A stretch of DNA of 64,000 bases from Ancylobacter vacuolatus (GCF_030813595.1 NZ_JAUSUH010000003.1:62001-126000); one strand, 5' to 3'; counted from the stretch's first letter, positions 42,442 to 50,844 are shown. A program made the numbers and translations. The notes: generated by a model not told the origin, from the letters alone.

Positions 42442-43368
42442 GTGACGATCTATCTGCCGATAGCGGAACTGCCGGTGAACATCTTCACGCTGCTGGCGCT
42501 GGGGATTGCGGTCGGCTTCATCTCGGGCATGTTTGGCGTCGGCGGCGGCTTCCTGATGACGCCGCTGCTCATCTTCCTCGGCGTGCCGCCGGCGGTGGCG
42601 GTGGCGAGCGTGTCCACCCACATGGCCGCCTCCTCCTTTTCCGGCACGCTCACCTATCTGCGGCGCCGGATGGTGGATGTCCGATTGGGCCTGATGCTGC
42701 TGGCCGGCGGCCTCACCGGCACGCTGGCGGGCGTGGTCGCCTTCATGCTGCTGCGCCGGCACGGCCAGCTCGATCTCGTCATCGCCGTCACCTATATCGT
42801 GATGCTCGGCACCATTGGCTCGCTGATGGTGGCGGAGAGCCTGCGGGCGCTGCTGCGCGAATGGCGCGGCGAGAAGACCAATGTGAAGCGGCCGGGGGCG
42901 CATCCCTGGTTCCTGCGCATGCCGTTCAAGATGCGCTTCCGCCAGTCGCGCATCTATGTCTCGGTCATCCCGGTGGTGGTGATCGGCTTCGCCATCGGCT
43001 TTCTCGGCGCGTTGATGGGCATTGGCGGCGGCTTCATCCTGGTGCCGGCGCTGATCTATCTGCTGCGCGTGCCGACCCTCACCTCCATCGCCACCTCGCT
43101 GATGCTGACGCTGGTGACGATGACCGCCGCCATTCTCATGCACGCCGTGCTCAACCAGACGGTGGACGCCGTGCTGGGTCTCGTGCTGATGGTCGGCGGC
43201 ACCATCGGGGCGCAGTTCGGCGCCCGCGCCGGACAGGCGATGCCGGCGGAAAAGCTGCGCCTGCTGCTGGGCCTGCTGGTGCTCGCCGTCGGCCTGCGCG
43301 TCGCTGTCGACCAGATCGTCACCCCGGCCGATTTCTACGCCGTCTCGATCGATGAGGCGGCGCGATGA
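42442..43368 (+). CDS. Sulfite exporter TauE/SafE family permease
   Basis: A 308-residue inner-membrane protein with about eight helices in two repeats, each marked by a Gly-rich motif: GMFGVGGGFLMTPLL and GALMGIGGGFILVPALI. The start is GTG 42442, giving VTIYLPIAELPVN, the typical N-terminus of the alphaproteobacterial group; the frame is open back to 42385 but that part is not conserved. It overlaps the next gene by four bases. Members export sulfite or sulfur-containing organic acids. Confidence 0.87.
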   Translation: MTIYLPIAELPVNIFTLLALGIAVGFISGMFGVGGGFLMTPLLIFLGVPPAVAVASVSTHMAASSFSGTLTYLRRRMVDVRLGLMLLAGGLTGTLAGVVAFMLLRRHGQLDLVIAVTYIVMLGTIGSLMVAESLRALLREWRGEKTNVKRPGAHPWFLRMPFKMRFRQSRIYVSVIPVVVIGFAIGFLGALMGIGGGFILVPALIYLLRVPTLTSIATSLMLTLVTMTAAILMHAVLNQTVDAVLGLVLMVGGTIGAQFGARAGQAMPAEKLRLLLGLLVLAVGLRVAVDQIVTPADFYAVSIDEAAR

Positions 43369-44138
43369 AACGCCTCGCCGCGCCGCTGCTCCTCCTCGCG
43401 CTGGCGCTGGCCGGCGGCGATGCGCGCGGCGCCGAGCTGGTGCTGTCGCTGTCCAAGGCGCGCGTCACCATCACCTCGAACTTCACCGGCGACACGATCG
43501 TGCTGTTCGGCGTCATCGCTCCCGGCGAGGCGGCGACGCCGGCCCGTCCCCAGGATGTCATCGTCACCGTGCGCGGGCCGAGCGAGAGCTTCACCACCTG
43601 GCGCAAGGAGCGCTTTCTCGGCCTGTGGGTGAATGCCGACAGCCGCAGCTTCCTTGCCGCGCCCTCCTATCTCGCCGTGCTCGCCAACCGCGACCCAGCG
43701 CTGATCGCCGGATCCGAGATGCTGCGGCAGGAGCAGGTAGGGCTCGACAATAACCGCCTGCTGCAACGGATCGGCTCGGACTATGCCGATGTGGTGCCGC
43801 AGGACCCGTTCCGGCAGGCGTTTCTCCGCGTGAAGCAGGCGCAGGGACTGTATTTCGAGCGGCCGGCGGGGGTCGAGTTCATCGCGCCCAACGTTTTTCG
43901 CGCCACCATCCCCCTTCCGGGAACCGCCCCGATCGGCCCTTATGAGGTGGTGGTGAAAACCTTCGCCGACGGTGCGCTGATGAGCCGGGGGGCGCTGCGC
44001 CTGGAGGTGGCGAAGATCGATTTTGAGCAGACGGTCGCCACCACAGCGCAGGACCATCCCTGGCTCTACGGCCTCGCCACCGCGCTCATGGCGCTCGGTG
44101 TCGGCTTCATCGCCAATCTCGCCTTCCGGCGCGACTAG
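43365..44138 (+). CDS. TIGR02186 family membrane-anchored protein
   Basis: A 257-residue protein with a signal peptide (to GDARGAE), a periplasmic beta-rich domain (LSLSKARVTITSNFTGDTIV, FGVIAP, DVIVTVRGPSE) and a C-terminal transmembrane helix (YGLATALMALGVGFIANLAF) with a short RRD tail. ATGA overlap with the TauE-type gene. This pair is recurrent in Alphaproteobacteria, so the protein is probably an accessory of the exporter; its biochemical role is unknown. Confidence 0.85.
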   Translation: MKRLAAPLLLLALALAGGDARGAELVLSLSKARVTITSNFTGDTIVLFGVIAPGEAATPARPQDVIVTVRGPSESFTTWRKERFLGLWVNADSRSFLAAPSYLAVLANRDPALIAGSEMLRQEQVGLDNNRLLQRIGSDYADVVPQDPFRQAFLRVKQAQGLYFERPAGVEFIAPNVFRATIPLPGTAPIGPYEVVVKTFADGALMSRGALRLEVAKIDFEQTVATTAQDHPWLYGLATALMALGVGFIANLAFRRD

Positions 44139-44199
44139 ATCGTTTGCTTTATCGCGTTTTCTTCACGCGAACCGGTACCCACTTCGCTCGAAAACGCTC
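44139..44199. repeat. RIME-like repeat, copy 2 (partial)
   Basis: CGCGTTTTCTTCACGCGAAC then CGGTACCCACTTCGCTCGAA. Read on the minus strand it matches the first 45 bases of the repeat at 724-823 at nearly every position. It lies between the convergent TIGR02186 and amidase genes and contains inverted GCGTTTTC/GAAAACGC arms. Confidence 0.6.
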
Positions 44200-44205
44200 C
44201 GCGCC

Positions 44206-45627
44206 TCACAGCATAGGCTCGGGGGCGAGGGCCACGCCCGCCCGCTCCAGCACCCTTGCGGCCTGCAGCGCCTTGTCCTCCCGCCACGGGGCGGCGATGA
44301 GCTGCACGCCGATCGGCAGGGGCTCGCCCGTGGGGATGGGCGCGGCGGCGACCGGCAGGCCGATGAAGGAGATCGGCTGGGTGTAGATGCCGATATTGGG
44401 CCGCACCAGCATCTCCCGCCCGTCGAGCACGAAGCTGGTCTGCCCGCCGCGCGGCGCCGGCACCGGGGTCGAGGGCGCGATCAGCACGTCCCAATCGGCG
44501 AACAGCTCCAGCGCCCGTTCGCGGAACCAGCGGCGGAAGATCTGCGCCCGGGCGATCCACGTCGCCGGCAGCACCGCCCCCGCCAGCAGGCGCTCGCGCA
44601 CCGCCGGGTCGAAATCGTCGGGTCGAGCGCGCAGCCGCCCCTCATGCAGCGCCGCCCCTTCCGCCATCGAGATGAGATAGGCCGCCGCCCGCGCCCGCTC
44701 CACCTCCGGCAGTTCCACCGTCCGCCTCGCGCCCAGCGCCTTGGCGGCGCGGGCCACCGCCTCATAGGCCTGGGGCGTGCCCTGCCGGGCGAACCAGCCG
44801 CCGAGCACCGCGACCTTGAGGTCGCCGGGCGAATCGAGGCGCGCCAGCGTCGGCTCGGCAGGCTGGTCGGCAAGCGCGGGATCGTCGGGATCGGGCCCCA
44901 GCAGCGCGTCATAGCTGGCGGCGAGGTCGCCGACATGGCGGGCGAAGGGGCCGAGATGGTCAAGGCTGGCGACGAAGGGAAAGCTGCGCGCCCGCGACAG
45001 CCGCCCATAGGTCGGCTTCAGCCCGAAAATGCCGCAGAAGGACGACGGCACCCGGATCGAGCCATTGGTGTCGGAGCCGAGCGCCAGTGGCACCAGCTTG
45101 CCACCCACCGCCGCCCCCGAGCCGCCGGAGGAGCCCCCCGACATGTGCGCGGGGTCGTGCGGGTTGGCGGAACGGCCGTCATGCACATTCTCGCCGGTGA
45201 AATCATAGGCATATTCGCCCATGTTGAGCCCGCCGAGGCACACCGCCCCGGCCGCGTTCATCCGCTCCACCAGCGTCGCGTCACGCGGGGCCGGCGCCCG
45301 GTCGCGGTTGATCTTGGAGCCCGCACGCGTCGGCAGGCCCTTCAGATCGAACAGGTTTTTCGCCGCGAACGGCACGCCGGCCAGCGGGCCCAGCGCCTGC
45401 CCGCTGGCGCGGGCGGCATCGAGCGCGTCGGCCTCGGCCAGCGCGCGTTCGCGCGTCACATCGGTGAAGGCGTTCAGCACCGGGTCGACCGCCGCGATCC
45501 GCGCCAGCGCCGCCTGCGTGACCGCGCGGGCGCTCACCCGCCCCTCGCGCACGGCCGCCGCCAGGTCGCAGGCCGGCCCGGCGAGCAGGGTCGCGGCGTC
45601 GCTATCGACAGGCATGGGCGCGCTCAT
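44206..45627 (-). CDS. atzE: AtzE-family amidohydrolase
   Basis: A 473-residue amidase-signature enzyme. The catalytic triad is Lys90 (GVPFAAKNLFD), a cis-Ser in MSGGSSGGSGAAVGG (~166) and nucleophile Ser190 in GSDTNGSIRVPSSFCG. MPVDSD... continues from a short N-terminus. Together with the tiny upstream gene it matches the AtzE/AtzG pair, in which AtzE hydrolyses 1-carboxybiuret in cyanuric acid breakdown. No cyanuric acid or allophanate hydrolase gene is in the window, so the substrate here is open. Confidence 0.85.
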   Translation of the reverse strand: MSAPMPVDSDAATLLAGPACDLAAAVREGRVSARAVTQAALARIAAVDPVLNAFTDVTRERALAEADALDAARASGQALGPLAGVPFAAKNLFDLKGLPTRAGSKINRDRAPAPRDATLVERMNAAGAVCLGGLNMGEYAYDFTGENVHDGRSANPHDPAHMSGGSSGGSGAAVGGKLVPLALGSDTNGSIRVPSSFCGIFGLKPTYGRLSRARSFPFVASLDHLGPFARHVGDLAASYDALLGPDPDDPALADQPAEPTLARLDSPGDLKVAVLGGWFARQGTPQAYEAVARAAKALGARRTVELPEVERARAAAYLISMAEGAALHEGRLRARPDDFDPAVRERLLAGAVLPATWIARAQIFRRWFRERALELFADWDVLIAPSTPVPAPRGGQTSFVLDGREMLVRPNIGIYTQPISFIGLPVAAAPIPTGEPLPIGVQLIAAPWREDKALQAARVLERAGVALAPEPML

Positions 45628-45821
45628 GGCCGGTAGACCGGCGCCGGCTCGGCCTCGTCGGGCAGCGGAAAATCCGTGACCAGCGCGGCCATCGCCATCG
45701 CGGTTTCAAGATGCATCAGCACGCGCGGGCGCAGCTCCGGCTCCAGCTTCAGCGCCGCGATCTTCAGCCCGGCATCAAGCAGCGCCCCACTCCCCGATTC
45801 GTCCGCCGGCCCTGTCTGCAT
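45624..45821 (-). CDS. atzG: AtzG-like small amidase partner (DUF4089)
   Basis: A 65-residue helical protein: LLDAGLKIAALKLEPELRP, then HLETAMAMAALVTDFPLPDE and PAPVYRP at the end, which is the DUF4089/AtzG pattern. GGGAGG lies six bases before ATG 45821. ATGA overlap with atzE. AtzG resembles GatC and stabilises AtzE as a heterotetramer. The gene is often missed by annotation because of its size. Confidence 0.8.
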   Translation of the reverse strand: MQTGPADESGSGALLDAGLKIAALKLEPELRPRVLMHLETAMAMAALVTDFPLPDEAEPAPVYRP

Positions 45822-46008
45822 GCGATGCCTCCCCGGCTGTGCGCCTGTATCCGTCCCGCTCATACAGGAAGCATGCCACGCGCCATCCGCCGCCGCGAGG
45901 CCCGCCACCGCTGGCCGGAGGGCGGGTTGTCCACGGCGTTTGCGGAAGCGTGCGCGGTGGCCTTGCAAAGCGCCGGCCGCCAAAGTAGGTTCCGCGCCGT
46001 TCTGGCAC

Positions 46009-46085
46009 GCAGCTGTAGCTCAGTTGGTTAGAGCGCCGGTCTGTGGAACCGGAGGTCGGTGGTTCGAGCCCACCCAGCTGTACCA
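46009..46085 (+). tRNA. tRNA-His (GTG), CCA encoded
   Basis: Cloverleaf: acceptor GCAGCTG / CAGCTGT, D-arm GCTCAGTTGGTTAGAGC, anticodon stem CCGGT / ACCGG with loop CTGTGGA and anticodon GTG (46043-46045), T-arm GGTGG-TTCGAGC-CCACC, and encoded CCA. Position 1 pairs as G1-U72, and the discriminator is A73 with no encoded G-1/C73 pair, the alphaproteobacterial form of tRNA-His. Confidence 0.95.
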
Positions 46086-46212
46086 GAATTCCCGTCGCCC
46101 CTATCCTCTTCGCCGGATGGTGTCGGCGCGCCCCGGGCGCGCCGCACGGGTGCCGTGTTCGCAGGGCCCTCGTGCGTCGGCCGGCGCATCGGCGCATAGG
46201 TGGAGTCGCGGC

Positions 46213-46590
46213 ATGGCGCGCAACCCGGTCTTCGTCTTCGGCTCGAACCTCGCCGGCATCCATGCGGGCGGGGCGGCGCGCTGGGCGCATGACAACCGGG
46301 ACGCCGAATGGGGGGTCGGCTTCGGCCTCACCGGCACCGCCTTCGCCATTCCCACCAAGGACTGGGACATCGAGACGCTGCCGCTGCCGGAGATCCAGAA
46401 ATATGTCCGCCGCTTCCTGAAATTCGCCGCCGCCCGGCCGGACCTCACCTTCCAGCTCACGCCGATCGGCTGCGGGCTTGCCGGCTACACCCCCGCCGAC
46501 ATCGCCCCGATGTTCAGGGACGCCTCGGCCAATGTGATGCTGCCGGACGAGTTCAAGGCCGCCCTCGGCCAGCAGGGCGCGGGCGAATAG
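46213..46590 (+). CDS. Conserved hypothetical protein, phage-widespread FGSNLAG family
   Basis: A 125-residue soluble protein. VFVFGSNLAGIHAGGAARWA at the N-terminus, FGLTGTAFAIPTKDWDIETL in the middle and PIGCGLAGYTPADIAPMF near the end are the blocks of a small family found in bacteria and phages. The Gly-rich loops suggest a nucleotide- or ADP-ribose-binding fold related to macro-like proteins, but that is uncertain. It begins 127 bases after the tRNA-His gene, a place where mobile DNA often inserts. Confidence 0.75.
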   Translation: MARNPVFVFGSNLAGIHAGGAARWAHDNRDAEWGVGFGLTGTAFAIPTKDWDIETLPLPEIQKYVRRFLKFAAARPDLTFQLTPIGCGLAGYTPADIAPMFRDASANVMLPDEFKAALGQQGAGE

Positions 46591-46606
46591 GCCGCGCGAA
46601 CGCCCT

Positions 46607-46810
46607 TCAGCGCGTGTCGCAGATATAGAGCGACATGTCGGCGCCGGCGGCGCGCAGCTCCAGCCACACATCCGGGCGCACCCGCACCCGCCCGCCCCTT
46701 TTGCGGGCATAGGCGAGGGCGAACGCCTCGGCGGCGCGCACCCGCTCTTCGTTCAGTGGCGGCGATGCGGGAATCGGGCGCATCAGCGTCGGGGGGGAGA
46801 TCAATGTCAT
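46607..46810 (-). CDS. Small hypothetical protein
   Basis: A 67-residue protein (MTLISPPTLMRPIPASPPLN, then EERVRAAEAFALAYARKRGG and a basic strand). GAGGAGG lies eight bases before ATG 46810. No cysteine cluster except one near the C-terminus, no signal peptide. No family was recognised. Convergent with the preceding gene, 16 bases apart. Confidence 0.5.
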   Translation of the reverse strand: MTLISPPTLMRPIPASPPLNEERVRAAEAFALAYARKRGGRVRVRPDVWLELRAAGADMSLYICDTR

Positions 46811-46886
46811 CGGCACGGCCTCCTCGCTGGGGGTCCTGTGCCATGCAAGCGGCCGGCCAGCCTCCCCGGCCGGCCGGCGGGCGCGC

Positions 46887-47987
46887 TCAGGGCGCCAGAA
46901 CCTCGGCGCCGGCGCTTGCCTTGGGATAGGGCAGCTCGGTGACGAGCCGCGCCGCCGGCGTGGTCTGCGCGAACAGCGGGGCGAGATCGATGGTGAGGTA
47001 GTTCAGCCGGTTGTCATAGTCGGCGATCATCAGCCGGTTGTGGGTCAGGTCCTTCACCACCACCCACTGGGTGTAATCCGAGACCATCGAGCCGTCCGCC
47101 AGCCGCGACTGGGCGATGCCGAGCGGGATGTCGACATTGTTCAGGATATGGGCGACCGCCTGCACCGCCGCGCCGGCATCCGCCGGCTCGGTCACGCCGT
47201 GGCGCAGCAGAGTGGCGCGGACAAAGCGCGACGGCGGCGTGTAGTCGCCGGGAAGTCCGATCAGCCCGCCGCCCTGGCCGAGTTCGGTGACATTCGTCGT
47301 GCCGACCTCGCGGGCGGGGACGCCCACCGTGCTCAGGCTGAGATAGTTGCGGACATTGGTGAGGTGCCAGTCATAGGTCGGCGCGTTGGTGAGCACATGG
47401 GCGACATTGTCGTGGATCTGCACCTGCCCATCGACATATTCCACCACCATGCCGGCGCCGGAACGGTCGACGAAGACGAAATGGATGGTCGGCGGCGTCG
47501 GGCCGCTCTGCAGCGTGTCGTCCGCCCACACCTTCATCGCCGGCAGCGCCGCGCGCAGTTCGGCCACGGTGGCGAAGCTGCCCAGCGCCCAGGAGCCGAA
47601 GGTCAGCACCGTCTGGTACTGTTTGTCGTCCTTCGTCACCGTCTGGTACTGGGTGAAGCCGGGCAGGAAATTGCCGCTCATGGAGAGGCCTTCGGAGTTC
47701 TGCCCGTCGAGCAGCGCCCCGCCGGGAATGATGCCGGCATTGACGCCGACCACCGCATATTTGGTCGCCACCTTGTGGGCCGGCAGGCCCAGCGCGGCGG
47801 GGGCGATCAGCGTCAGCTCGGTGCCCTTGGGCTGGCTCACCAGCTGCCATTTCATGTCGAACGCCCATTCCATGGTGCGGCCGGCGATGACGCTGCCATC
47901 CTTGGCGACGAGATCGACCGCCGTGCAGGCCAGCGACATGTTGACGGAGGCGAGCAGCGCCAGAGTGGTGGCGAGAAGCTTTTTCAT
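46887..47987 (-). CDS. Choloylglycine/penicillin V acylase-like Ntn hydrolase, secreted
   Basis: A 366-residue linear-amide C-N hydrolase. The signal peptide ends SLA, and the next residue is Cys in CTAVDLVAKDGS, which would be the N-terminal nucleophile after cleavage. VIAGRTMEWAFDM (Arg/Asp), GGALLDGQNSEGLSMSGN (Asn/Tyr side) and LTNAPTYDWHLTNVRNYL (Asn and Arg) are family active-site blocks. It would cleave amide bonds such as bile salts, penicillin V or acyl-homoserine lactones; substrate unknown. Start ATG 47987. Confidence 0.88.
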   Translation of the reverse strand: MKKLLATTLALLASVNMSLACTAVDLVAKDGSVIAGRTMEWAFDMKWQLVSQPKGTELTLIAPAALGLPAHKVATKYAVVGVNAGIIPGGALLDGQNSEGLSMSGNFLPGFTQYQTVTKDDKQYQTVLTFGSWALGSFATVAELRAALPAMKVWADDTLQSGPTPPTIHFVFVDRSGAGMVVEYVDGQVQIHDNVAHVLTNAPTYDWHLTNVRNYLSLSTVGVPAREVGTTNVTELGQGGGLIGLPGDYTPPSRFVRATLLRHGVTEPADAGAAVQAVAHILNNVDIPLGIAQSRLADGSMVSDYTQWVVVKDLTHNRLMIADYDNRLNYLTIDLAPLFAQTTPAARLVTELPYPKASAGAEVLAP

Positions 47988-48115
47988 CGTCTTCCTTTCC
48001 GGTTTGCGTGTCGTCGACCCACGGCGGACAGGTAAGGCCATCCGGCAGGCCTGTCGCTTCACATCTTACGTTTTGCTTGCGCCGAGCCCGCCGGCGGCCG
48101 GCAGCAACCATCCGG

Positions 48116-48210
48116 AAACGCAAAAGCCCGGCGCGGACGTCGGCCTCAAAACGCAAAAGCCCGGCGCGGACGCCGGCCTTAAACGCAAAAGCCCGGCGCG
48201 GACGCCGGGC
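48116..48210 (-). terminator. Three tandem intrinsic terminators of the Usp gene
   Basis: Three ~32-base units in a row (48121-48146, 48154-48178, 48186-48210), each AACGCAAAAGCCCGGCGCGG then ACGYCGGSC. On the minus strand each folds as GCCCGGCG / CGCCGGGC with a TCCG loop followed by four T. The copy nearest the Usp gene is the perfect one. The repeats end about 28 bases after the Usp stop codon. Confidence 0.75.
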
Positions 48211-48237
48211 CTGGTTCTTCGCGCGGGTGCGGGCGCC

Positions 48238-49083
48238 TCAATGGGCGAGGAACAGCGGCACCGTCATCCGCTCCAGCATGTCGCGGGTGACGCCGCCCAG
48301 CACGAATTCGCGCAGCCGCGAATGGCCGTAGCCGCCCATCACGACGAGATCGATCTCCCGCGCCGCCACTTCCTTCAGCAGCACGTCGGCGATGCTCTCG
48401 CCGGCGGTCGGCACCAGGTTGCGCAGTTCCACCGTCTTCTCGTGCCGCGCCAGATGGCGGGCGAGATCGGCGCCCGGCAGGTCGACCCCCTTCTTCTTCA
48501 GCGGCTTGCCGGTATCGACCACCACCGCCTCGACCAGATGGGCGTGGCCGAGCAGCGACCGAGCCTCCGCCACCGCGCGGGCCGAGGTGCGGCTACCATC
48601 CCACGCCACCATGATGCGCTTGGCCGAGAACGGCTTCTGCTGCTTGCGCGGCACCACCAGCACCGGCCGGCCGGAATCGAACAGCACCGCCTCGGTCACC
48701 ACATCCTCCGGGCCGAGCCTGTCCGGGTCGGCCTGGTTGACGATGGTCAGGTCGTAGAGGCGGGCCATCACGCCGATCTGCTCGGCCGCCCCGCCCGGCG
48801 TGCCGTCGATCAGGCGCACCTCGCCGGTGAGGCCGAGCGAGCGTGCCGCCTCGCCGAAGCGCTCCACCGAGGTGCGGGCCTGGCGCTGGCCCTCCGCCCG
48901 CTGCGCCTCGATGAAGTCGGTGGAGAAGGCTTCCGTGTAGACCGGCGGCACGTCGATCTCGTAGCTCACGGCGACGCCCGTCAGATGCGCGTCGAGCGCG
49001 GCAGCGGCAGAGACCGCATAATCGCCGGCGACGTCTTCCGTAACGTCGCCCACGCGCAGACTGACGAGAATGTCCTTGATCAT
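48238..49083 (-). CDS. Universal stress protein, two-domain
   Basis: A 281-residue tandem UspA protein. Domain 1 (residues 1-~140) lacks a clear ATP loop; domain 2 (~155-281) has GGYGHSRLREFVLGGVTRDM, the G-2x-G-9x-G-S/T-type ATP-binding motif. Start ATG 49083 with GGAGG nearby. Cytosolic stress-adaptation protein. Stands alone, closed by triple terminators. Confidence 0.88.
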   Translation of the reverse strand: MIKDILVSLRVGDVTEDVAGDYAVSAAAALDAHLTGVAVSYEIDVPPVYTEAFSTDFIEAQRAEGQRQARTSVERFGEAARSLGLTGEVRLIDGTPGGAAEQIGVMARLYDLTIVNQADPDRLGPEDVVTEAVLFDSGRPVLVVPRKQQKPFSAKRIMVAWDGSRTSARAVAEARSLLGHAHLVEAVVVDTGKPLKKKGVDLPGADLARHLARHEKTVELRNLVPTAGESIADVLLKEVAAREIDLVVMGGYGHSRLREFVLGGVTRDMLERMTVPLFLAH

Positions 49084-49291
49084 CTGGTTTCCTCCACAGT
49101 GTTGATCACGACTTTTTTGCCTCTCAAGAAGTGTGGCTGCATTGATGGCCGTCAAGTCTTTACGAACCCGCCATCCCTGCCGCAGCCAGCCCCTCGCTGG
49201 CGCTAGCGTCGCGCATTTGCCGGGCGGCGGCTATAAGGGCTGCAACGCATACAGGAATCGCTTGCAGCACTCGCCGGGCAGGAATCTCCCC

Positions 49292-50056
49292 ATGGCCGCC
49301 ATCGGGCGCGCATTTGCCGTCATTCTCGTCCTGCTGGGCCTGTGGGAAGCCGCGGTGCGGCTTCTCGCTGTCCCCGCCTATATCCTGCCCGGTCCACTGC
49401 GCATCGGCATGACAGCGTGGAACAATGCCGGCGTGCTGGTCCACAATGCCGGCATCACGCTGGGGGAAATGCTGCTGGGGCTGCTGTGCGGCTCGCTGCT
49501 GGGCATCCTCTGCGCGCTGGCCATGGCCGCCTCGCCGCTGGCGCGCCGCGCCATGCGGCCAGTGCTGCTGGTGGCGCAGGCGCTGCCGGTCTTCGCTATC
49601 GCCCCGCTGCTGGTGATCTGGTTCGGCTTCGGCCTCGCCTCGAAAATTGTGATGGCGAGCCTCATCATCTTCTTCCCGGTCGCCTCGGCCTTTCATGACG
49701 GGCTGGCGCGCACCGAGCAGGGGCTGGTCGATCTTGCCCGGCTGAACGGCGCCGGCATCTTCAAGACCCTGCGCTTCATCCGCATTCCCGCCGCGCTGCC
49801 GGCGCTGGCCTCCGGGCTCAAGGTCGCCACCGCCGTCGCCCCCATCGGCGCGGTGGTCGGCGAATGGGTCGGCGCCTCGGCCGGGCTCGGCTACCTCATG
49901 ATCTATTCCAACGCCCGGATGCAGACCGACATGGTGTTCGCCGCGCTCGCCGTGCTGCTGGCGATGGCGCTCATCCTGTTCACGCTGGTGGATCGCGGCC
50001 TCGCCCGCCTCCTGCCCTGGGCGCCGGAAACCACCGGAGAGAACGCGCCCGCCTGA
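49292..50056 (+). CDS. ABC transporter permease (ThiX/SsuC/TauC type)
   Basis: A 254-residue inner-membrane protein with about six helices. AALPALASGLKVATAVAPIGAV, with the EAA-type loop (LARLNGAGIFKTLRFIRIPAALP) before it, contacts the ATPase. GEWVGASAGLGYLMIYSNARMQTDMVFAAL is the classic C-terminal block. The gene has no adjacent ATPase or binding protein; a thiamine-precursor binding protein gene lies 2.7 kb downstream and could be its partner. Start ATG 49292. Confidence 0.85.
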   Translation: MAAIGRAFAVILVLLGLWEAAVRLLAVPAYILPGPLRIGMTAWNNAGVLVHNAGITLGEMLLGLLCGSLLGILCALAMAASPLARRAMRPVLLVAQALPVFAIAPLLVIWFGFGLASKIVMASLIIFFPVASAFHDGLARTEQGLVDLARLNGAGIFKTLRFIRIPAALPALASGLKVATAVAPIGAVVGEWVGASAGLGYLMIYSNARMQTDMVFAALAVLLAMALILFTLVDRGLARLLPWAPETTGENAPA

Positions 50057-50073
50057 GCGGGCTCAGTCTCGCC

Positions 50074-50844
50074 TCAGCCGATCTTCTCATGCGCGTCGGC
50101 CTGGCCCATCACCCAGTAGCCGGCCGCCTTGATCCAGCCGATCGGCACGCCGCGGCTGTCGGCGAGATAGGCCCGCACCGCCCGCGCCACGCCCGCCTCG
50201 GCGGCAACCCAGACATAGGTTGCCGGCTCCAGCTTGATCGTCTCCAGCGCGGCAATGAACGGGGCGGCCTGCGTTAGCGCGGTCGCCGGGCGATGGATCC
50301 AGCGCGCATCGAGCGTCGCCGCCGTGGCGAAACGCTGCTCCTCGATGGCGCTTGTCACCGCGACAAGGCTGGTGAGGCGGGCGCCCGGGGCCGCCTCCTC
50401 GATGCGCCGGCCAATGCCGGGCAGCGCCGTCTCATCGCCGATCAGCAGCCATTGGGCCACCGTGGCGCCCTCGACCACGGCGGAGCCGCGCGGGCCGAGC
50501 ACATCGAGCCGGTCGCCCGGCCGGGCCGCCATCGCCCAGAGCGTGGCGGACCCGGCCTCGTGCAGCGCGAAGTCGAGGGTGAGCTCGCGCCGCGCCGCAT
50601 CGAAGCGCCGGGGCGTGTAGTCGCGCCGCTCCTCCACCCCGTCCGGCCCGGCAATGGCGACCTTCACATGGTCATCGGGCGCGGCGCTGACGAAATCGGC
50701 AAGATCATCGCCGCCAAGCACGAGGCGCAGCATGGAGGGTGTCACACGCTCGGTGGAGAGCACGGTGAGGCTGCGCCGCTTCGGCTCGAAGCGCTGGCGG
50801 TTCAGCGTGGGGGCGGCGGGGAAAACAGGGCTGGCAACGTTCAT
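50074..50844 (-). CDS. Siderophore-interacting protein (FAD-binding ferric reductase)
   Basis: A 256-residue flavoprotein of the ViuB/YqjH type. The FAD motif RDYTPRRFD (RxYTxR) is at ~73, GPRGSAVVEGATVAQWLLIGDETALP is the pyrophosphate and hinge block, and ATYVWVAAEAGVARAVRAYL is the C-terminal NAD(P)H-side helix. It reduces ferric siderophores in the cytosol. Start ATG 50844. No siderophore genes neighbour it. Confidence 0.9.
   Translation of the reverse strand: MNVASPVFPAAPTLNRQRFEPKRRSLTVLSTERVTPSMLRLVLGGDDLADFVSAAPDDHVKVAIAGPDGVEERRDYTPRRFDAARRELTLDFALHEAGSATLWAMAARPGDRLDVLGPRGSAVVEGATVAQWLLIGDETALPGIGRRIEEAAPGARLTSLVAVTSAIEEQRFATAATLDARWIHRPATALTQAAPFIAALETIKLEPATYVWVAAEAGVARAVRAYLADSRGVPIGWIKAAGYWVMGQADAHEKIG

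Noticed and set aside
48116-48210. CRISPR-like short repeats
   Set aside because: There are only three units, almost contiguous without spacers, each a terminator hairpin.
47386-49206. 606-codon plus-strand frame across the Ntn hydrolase and Usp genes
   Set aside because: It passes through the tandem terminators and two real genes on the other strand; no start or domain.
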